Shown here one piece after another: positions 5,268 through 5,843 of a DNA stretch of 5,843 nucleotides; positions within the stretch are counted from its first letter, which is position 1; every line of letters begins with the position of its first letter. The notes below the pieces were generated by a model. It ran no database searches. It saw nothing but the letters and a program-made list of their open reading frames with translations, and was not told the DNA's origin. The stretch comes from an uncultured Treponema sp. Lineage in GTDB: Bacteria > Spirochaetota > Spirochaetia > Treponematales > Treponemataceae. The DNA is taken from contig CAJPPE010000117.1 of NCBI GenBank assembly GCA_905372345.1, positions 1-5,843 on the forward strand, written 5' to 3'. Made by a program: the position numbers and the translations under genes.

Positions 5268-5843
5268 AATTTTAAATAAGAGTCCTAAATTTACACCAAA
5301 ATCGACACTATTCATAAAAAAGGATTTTATAGAGTCCCGTTCAAAATTGACATCTATGCCTTTATCCTTACCATTTTCGATGGCAGCCTTTGCGATTTTT
5401 TTCGGCAAAGCGACATGGCCCGGCTTGTAAATGGTATAGGAGGCATAGGCTCCTATCGTAATATCCATTCTGGTAATTACGGGTTGATTATATTCTATCG
5501 AAGTTTTTAGTACAAGCCCCAGCGGATTCATTTTTTTCATCATGGATCCGGGTATATAGAGCGTTCCCGTCTCTGGGTAAAAGTCGGGGCCGCTACCGTT
5601 GTTATGCAGTATTTTTGTTTCCTCATCTGTCAAGTTGGTATACAATTCGTAGGTAGGCTGTGGGTCGGCGAGCATCCTTCCGCCCACACCAAAGCCGATT
5701 GCAAGCCTATTTTTAAAAAGCATAGTCTTAACGGCCGTTCCAAAAGTTACTATGGGCGTCATGTAGACGCGGCAATAAACTTCTATATCCTTACCTATAA
5801 GTTCATTATACTGACCTGAAATCTGCCCTGAAAAGCCCTGTCC
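5265..5843 (-). CDS. Outer-membrane beta-barrel-like protein (5' partial)
   Basis: Only the C-terminal 192 residues are in the window. The frame stays open to the right edge, with GQGFSGQISGQYNELIGKDI and further residues before the internal ATG at 5762, so that ATG is not the start. I do not recognise a named family. The visible part has barrel-like amphipathic strands with glycine and aromatic girdle residues: KNRLAIGFGVGGRML, GLVLKTSIEYNQ, ITRMDITIGAYASYTIY. It ends with an alternating strand VDFGVNLGLLFKI, resembling the C-terminal strand of outer-membrane proteins. Two loop-like polar stretches separate strands (around PQPTYELYTNLTDEE and around AAIENGKDKGID). It is followed after 10 bp by the lipoprotein gene with a shared stop/SD. 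A physical partnership between barrel and lipoprotein is therefore plausible but only inferred. The signal peptide, if any, lies outside the window. Confidence 0.75.
   Translation of the reverse strand, partial: GQGFSGQISGQYNELIGKDIEVYCRVYMTPIVTFGTAVKTMLFKNRLAIGFGVGGRMLADPQPTYELYTNLTDEETKILHNNGSGPDFYPETGTLYIPGSMMKKMNPLGLVLKTSIEYNQPVITRMDITIGAYASYTIYKPGHVALPKKIAKAAIENGKDKGIDVNFERDSIKSFFMNSVDFGVNLGLLFKI

Noticed and set aside
5604..5819. Plus-strand open frame opposite the barrel gene
   Set aside because: It is antisense to the beta-barrel-like frame, which is open to the edge and coupled to the next gene. It has no RBS or recognisable motif.

Overview
The window is about 5.8 kb of AT-rich bacterial DNA. 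It is most consistent with a spirochaete of the Treponema type (oral Treponema such as T. denticola). This is an inference from the overall look: an A-rich codon style, a relaxed spirochaetal-style lipobox, and large surface lipoproteins built from Ig-like and InlB-like repeats. No rRNA or diagnostic marker gene is present to prove it.

Left part, plus strand (1-1487): the end of a metal-ion ABC transporter operon. The ATPase (ZnuC/AdcC-like) enters from beyond the left edge and is followed one base later by its ABC-3 family membrane permease (ZnuB/AdcB/TroC-like). Together they would drive uptake of zinc or a related divalent metal. The solute-binding protein is not in the window and would be expected upstream.

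Right part, minus strand (5843 down to 1453): a three-gene cell-envelope cluster read right to left. First is the C-terminal 192 residues of an outer-membrane beta-barrel-like protein. Second is a 953-residue putative lipoprotein with an N-terminal unknown region, an uncharacterised module, two Ig-like repeats, one divergent InlB B-repeat and an unknown C-terminal domain. Third is a 293-residue secreted protein. The first two genes are tightly coupled: the stop codon of the barrel gene forms the first bases of the lipoprotein gene's Shine-Dalgarno sequence. A strong terminator-like hairpin lies between the lipoprotein gene and the third gene.

The main observation is that the 293-residue protein is a reduced paralogue of its 953-residue neighbour. 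Both share an uncharacterised module (the ERFxFFKFTA region). The small protein also carries a short copy of the opening of the big protein's C-terminal domain (PRLSGEALEDWT against PKISNESLESWS). This similarity fades just before the small gene runs 35 bp into the 3' end of the convergent permease gene. The picture suggests a duplicated envelope gene that lost its Ig/InlB middle and its C-terminal domain, with the truncation point at the junction with the transporter operon. No intergenic stretch longer than 58 bp occurs between genes, and I see no RNA gene, CRISPR array, insertion sequence or origin.
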